Below are positions 15,223-15,990 of a DNA stretch of 15,990 bases, one piece after another. The stretch is from CAZVWW01 sp964631265. GTDB lineage: Bacteria; Thermotogota; Thermotogae; MWEM01. The notes under the pieces were generated by a model. That model made no database searches. It saw only the letters and a list, made by a program, of their open reading frames with translations, and was not told where the DNA came from. The position numbers were made by a program, and so were the translations under genes. Location of the stretch: the NCBI GenBank assembly GCA_964631265.1, contig CAZVWW010000048.1:1-15990 (forward strand). The letters are read 5' to 3'. Numbering within the stretch: position 1 is the stretch's first letter; every line of letters begins with the position of its first letter.

Positions 15223-15553
15223 TCATCTGGTGGGATCGTCTGTTTGGTTTTTCACTACGATTTTACATTATTCAACGCTTTTTTGCAACAACGTGTGTTC
15301 TTTCCGAGAAGTTGACATCCAGATTCCTGTCTTCAAAGAGTTAACACTGTGAGATAGTCTTATGATTTAATTAAATCTGGCCCTTAGTAGTCAAAAGGGA
15401 TGTTGTGAACAAAGAAAGGGTGAACTTTGAATTCAATGAAATAATATCTTTTAACTGTTATGCCAAACTGAATAAAAGACTGCTGGTACTAAACATTTAT
15501 TTAAAATAATGATATAATACCGATAAAATAACGAAATATGAGGTGGGACAACG
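15223..15553. other. AT-rich intergenic region before the SNF2 helicase gene
   Basis: About 330 bases with no convincing gene. A 34-codon frame opens with GTG at 15405 (VNKERVNFEF...) and closes with TAA at 15507-15509; it has only AAAAGGG as a possible ribosome site and no recognised similarity. I saw no terminal inverted repeats, tRNA, or clear continuation of the hydrolase. The right end holds the candidate helicase promoter. Confidence 0.5.
15490..15518 (+). promoter_or_regulatory. Candidate promoter of the SNF2 helicase gene
   Basis: Perfect TATAAT at 15513-15518, with TAAACA (15490-15495) 17 bases upstream as a weak -35. It is 35 bases before the ATG at 15554. The -10 is good; the weak -35 could mean activator dependence or another upstream element. 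Confidence 0.5.
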
Positions 15554-15990
15554 ATGAATACACCTGAAGTGGGGAAAATTATCAGTTGTCGGGGCAAGCT
15601 CTTTCAGATTTTAGATGTCGATGAGTTCAATCCGGATGTCCCGGAAAAGAATCAGTGTTTGTTGACGATCGAGGATATTGAGTCATCTCAAAAGAGCCGA
15701 ATCCTTTATCGGGTCAAGAATCCCGTTGAGATCGATGCAAGAATCATAGAGCCGTCTGACCTCCTGGAACAGTCCTTTACGGACGGGGCAGGAAGCGAGG
15801 GTTTCGACAATAATGAGGATTTTGACGCGTTTATCCGTGCCATCCAGTGGTCTTCGGATTCGATTTTTCTGAATGATGTGGTTCGGGCGCCTTTTTACGC
15901 CAACGTCAAACTGAGCCATTTTCAGCTTGAACCCCTTGTCAGGGCGTTGTCGATGCCACACACAAGCCTGTTGATCGCCGATGATGTTGG
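15554..15990 (+). CDS. drmD: SNF2-type helicase resembling DISARM DrmD, N-terminal part (runs off the right edge)
   Basis: The first 145 residues of a large helicase. The start is ATG at 15554, with GAGGTGGG about 6 bases upstream. The N-terminal layout matches DrmD proteins as I remember them: an opening small domain (GKIISCRGKLFQILDVDEF, residues ~7-25), an acidic linker, GFDNNEDFDAFIRAIQWSS (~83-101), then VVRAPFYANVKLSHFQLEPLVRAL leading into SMPHTSLLIADDVG, the start of the DVGLGKT Walker A region. The Q of HFQLEP is the usual Q-motif-like position before motif I. In class 1 DISARM, drmD precedes the adenine methylase drmMI and drmA-drmB-drmC, and the system restricts phage DNA. None of those partners is visible here, so other SNF2 helicases of phage-defence or repair loci remain possible. 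Confidence 0.75.
   Translation, partial: MNTPEVGKIISCRGKLFQILDVDEFNPDVPEKNQCLLTIEDIESSQKSRILYRVKNPVEIDARIIEPSDLLEQSFTDGAGSEGFDNNEDFDAFIRAIQWSSDSIFLNDVVRAPFYANVKLSHFQLEPLVRALSMPHTSLLIADDV

Noticed and set aside
15223..15553. Insertion sequence or attachment site at the hydrolase break
   Set aside because: I found no terminal inverted repeats, transposase remnant, tRNA or direct repeat by eye.
15683..15961. 92-codon minus-strand ORF inside the SNF2 helicase gene
   Set aside because: The plus-strand frame reads as a recognisable DrmD-like N-terminus with a promoter and ribosome site.
1..15990. CRISPR array, rRNA or tRNA genes
   Set aside because: No regularly spaced repeats and no recognisable RNA gene sequence were seen on either strand.

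Overview
The window looks like part of a pentose-utilisation locus from an anaerobic, fermentative, probably diderm bacterium. Both solute-binding proteins have Sec signal peptides without a lipobox cysteine, Shine-Dalgarno sites are strong (GGAGGTG type), and xylose isomerase, xylulokinase and a ROK-type regulator sit together. This resembles what I recall of Thermotogota and Spirochaetota, but I cannot place it to genus.

Minus strand, read from right to left. zupT (10379-9549, ZIP metal transporter) comes first. It is followed by a five-gene operon: a Gfo/Idh oxidoreductase (9331-8150), an AP-endonuclease-2-type TIM-barrel protein (8134-7145), and a ribose/xylose-type ABC transporter made of an ATPase (7131-5638), a permease (5635-4682) and a binding protein (4640-3672). 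A strong hairpin terminator closes it at 3630-3658. Next is xylA (3399-1922), interrupted by a 100-N scaffold gap. A second, CUT1-type sugar ABC system follows: a binding protein (1780-515) and a permease that runs off the left edge.

Plus strand. xylB (10565-12031) and a ROK repressor, probably xylR (12122-13303), follow with their own promoters. A near-identical palindrome, TTTATTG-N3-CAATTAA, overlaps the -10 box of both the xylA promoter and the oxidoreductase/ABC operon promoter. A weaker version lies at the xylB start region. This ties isomerase, kinase, transporter and the two unassigned enzymes into one likely xylose regulon: import, isomerisation to xylulose, phosphorylation, and an additional oxidoreductase/TIM-barrel step of unknown substrate.

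Right end, accessory zone. A small unknown ORF (13377-13637) stays open in frame beyond its stop. After it come a secreted protein of unknown function (minus, 14361-13822), a four-helix membrane protein of the TIGR03987/HsmA type (14524-14901), and the C-terminal third of an alpha/beta hydrolase (minus, 15222-14932) cut off from its nucleophile half. An AT-rich stretch of about 330 bases follows. The window ends inside the N-terminus of a SNF2-type helicase that strongly resembles DrmD, usually the first gene of class 1 DISARM anti-phage systems. The hydrolase fragment may therefore mark the edge of a defence island continuing to the right.

The N gap in xylA appears to be an assembly artefact: the 55 bases on its two sides are identical, and collapsing them restores an exact 440-residue xylose isomerase.
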